Below, piece after piece: positions 6,360-7,649 of a DNA stretch of 7,649 nt. A program made the translations under genes and the position numbers. The stretch comes from Deltaproteobacteria bacterium (GTDB lineage Bacteria; Myxococcota_A; UBA9160; PR03). Within the stretch, counting starts at the first letter, position 1. Each line of letters opens with the position of its first letter. The notes under the pieces are model-generated. The model did no database searches. It had not been told where the DNA came from and saw nothing but the letters and a program-made list of their open reading frames with translations. The stretch covers positions 1 to 7,649 of the forward strand of contig JAGSPS010000147.1 in assembly GCA_018262315.1 (NCBI GenBank), written 5' to 3'.

Positions 6360-6399
6360 AAAATCGGCCAGACGCCGAAGACCCTTGAGGGTTGCGTCT
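6360..6399 (-). terminator. possible intrinsic terminator after speA
   Basis: On the minus strand AGACGC (6394-6399) pairs with GCGTCT (6370-6375), and a nested ACCC-TCAA-GGGT hairpin lies at 6381-6392. An asymmetric internal loop of 1 and 5 bases separates the two stems. TTTT (6360-6363) follows about 6 bases later. The stem is interrupted and the T run short, so it may only attenuate transcription into the zinc-ribbon gene. Confidence 0.4.
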
Positions 6400-6409
6400 T
6401 GCGGGCGGG

Positions 6410-7649
6410 CTAGTCGCGGGAGAGGTAGGTGGTCTCTTCGAGAGCGGACTCGTAACGCTGGAGCAGATGCTCCGACTCTTCGGCGCTGAGGTCGCCGCGT
6501 TCCCGGGCGACCCCGAGCGCGGCCTGCACGCGGCCCACCAGCTCGCGGCTGTCGTACTCGACGTAGTCGAGTACCTCGCGGACCTTGTCGGCCTCGACGA
6601 CGTGCTCGATGTGGGTCTTGCCGTCGTCGTCGACGCGCACGTGCACGGCGTGGGTGTCGCCGAACAGGTTGTGCAGGTCGCCGAGGATCTCCTGGTAGGC
6701 GCCGACCAGGAAGACGCCGATGTAGTAGGGCTGGCCGTTCAGGCTGTGCAGCTCGAGCGTGTCGCGCACGTCGTGCTGGTCGATGAAGAGACCGATCTTG
6801 CCGTCGCTGTCGCAGGTGAGGTCGGCGAAGATGCCGCGCCGCGTCGGCTCCTGTTCGAGGCGGTGGATCGGCATCACCGGGAAGAGTTGCTTGAAGCCCC
6901 AGTGATCGGGCATCGACTGGAACATCGAGAAGTTTCCGAAGTAGGTGTCGGCGAGCGTCTTCTCCAGGTCGTCGAGCTCTTCGGGCACCTGCGGCAGCTC
7001 GCGCACGATGCGCAGCAGTTTCTCGCAGCCGGCCTGGAACAGCCGCTCGACACGCGCCCGCGCTCGCAAGTCGAGGTAGCCGAGCGCAAACAGCGTGCCG
7101 GCCTCCTCCTTGAGCTGCGTGAGATCGTGCCAGCCTTCGAGCGGATTCTTGCGCGACAGGCCGTTCCAGGTTTCCCAGAGATCCTGCACCACGCGCGAGG
7201 CGTCCTCGGAGGGCGCCTCGGGCGTCTCGGCGATGCGCAGCTCGGAGACGCCCAGCACATCGAAGATCAACATCGAGTGGTGCGCCACCATCGAGCGACC
7301 CGCCTCGGTGACGAGGTCGGGGTGCGGCACGTTGGTTTCGTCGCAGGCCTCCTGGATCGACGACACGACGTCGTTGGCGTACTCCTGGAGCGAGTAGTTC
7401 ATCGACGAGTGGAAGTTGGTCTGCGAGCCGTCGTAGTCGACGCCGAGACCGCCGCCGACGTCGAGCATGTGCGGGCGCGCGCCCATCGCGTGCAGGCCCA
7501 CGAAGATCCGGCTCGCCTCGCGGAGCGCGTCCTTGTGGGCGCGGATCGCGGTGATCTGCGAGCCGATGTGGAAGTGCAGCAGCTCGAGGCAGTCGAGCAT
7601 CTTCTCGGCGCGCAGCTGGTCGACCGCCTCGACGATTTCCGCCGCCGAG
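6410..7649 (-). CDS. speA: biosynthetic arginine decarboxylase (C-terminal two thirds, N-terminus beyond right edge)
   Basis: This is a fold-III PLP enzyme that converts arginine to agmatine in polyamine synthesis. About 412 residues are visible; the family is usually about 630-660, so the N-terminus with the PLP lysine is outside the window. The frame is open to the right edge, and the Met at 7600 is internal (SAAEIVEAVDQLRAEKMLDC reads through it). Visible hallmarks include LLHFHIGSQI, the glycine-rich phosphate-binding loop DVGGGLGVDYDGS (7462-7424), SSMNYSLQEYANDVV and TEAGRSMVAHH. The helical insertion typical of SpeA (about 7000-7150) is present. The second-barrel TCDSDGKI motif (6817-6794) carries the active-site Cys-Asp pair contributed across the dimer, and QPYYIGVFLVGAYQEILGDLHNLFG follows. 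The SpeA-type C-terminal helical extension is intact. No damage is seen, and it has no evident functional link to the downstream genes. Confidence 0.96.
   Translation of the reverse strand, partial: SAAEIVEAVDQLRAEKMLDCLELLHFHIGSQITAIRAHKDALREASRIFVGLHAMGARPHMLDVGGGLGVDYDGSQTNFHSSMNYSLQEYANDVVSSIQEACDETNVPHPDLVTEAGRSMVAHHSMLIFDVLGVSELRIAETPEAPSEDASRVVQDLWETWNGLSRKNPLEGWHDLTQLKEEAGTLFALGYLDLRARARVERLFQAGCEKLLRIVRELPQVPEELDDLEKTLADTYFGNFSMFQSMPDHWGFKQLFPVMPIHRLEQEPTRRGIFADLTCDSDGKIGLFIDQHDVRDTLELHSLNGQPYYIGVFLVGAYQEILGDLHNLFGDTHAVHVRVDDDGKTHIEHVVEADKVREVLDYVEYDSRELVGRVQAALGVARERGDLSAEESEHLLQRYESALEETTYLSRD

Overview
This is a dense, high-GC, chromosomal-type window with seven protein-coding genes. 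No gap reaches 300 bases, and I found no tRNA, rRNA, CRISPR array or insertion sequence. GC-rich third codon positions make long antisense reading frames common, so only frames with recognisable protein families were kept. The gene mix is an F420-type luciferase-like oxidoreductase, an alkyl-DHAP-synthase-like FAD oxidase, a fused ADP-forming acyl-CoA synthetase and a biosynthetic arginine decarboxylase. That would suit an uncultured deltaproteobacterial-type lineage (Myxococcota, Binatota or similar). This placement is an inference from gene content and composition, not something the sequence proves.

Layout. (1) Bases 1-1223, minus strand: a luciferase-like monooxygenase-family gene is followed, with a GTGA stop/start overlap, by the N-terminal part of an FAD-binding oxidase that runs off the left edge. 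(2) Bases 1224-1372: a 149-base divergent gap that must hold the promoters for both sides. (3) Bases 1373-4329, plus strand: a glutathione S-transferase and, 14 bases later, a 728-residue fused acetate/acyl-CoA ligase (ADP-forming). (4) Bases 4320-4350: an AT-rich 15-base tandem repeat sits on the ligase stop codon in a 30-base convergent gap. (5) Bases 4360-6352, minus strand: a protein with five zinc ribbons is followed 31 bases later by an SPFH-domain protein with a polyproline linker and a C-terminal GYF_2 domain. (6) Bases 6410-7649, minus strand: the C-terminal two thirds of speA, ending in a terminator-like hairpin before the zinc-ribbon gene.

How the genes may work together. The two left-hand pairs look like small redox and acyl-CoA or xenobiotic metabolism operons transcribed away from each other. 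The zinc-ribbon/SPFH pair is the most interesting unit. It resembles the YdjG/YdjI part of the Bacillus subtilis PspA-associated ydjFGHI membrane-stress system, but the domains are distributed differently and no PspA gene is visible here. speA is a housekeeping polyamine gene with no evident functional link to its neighbours.
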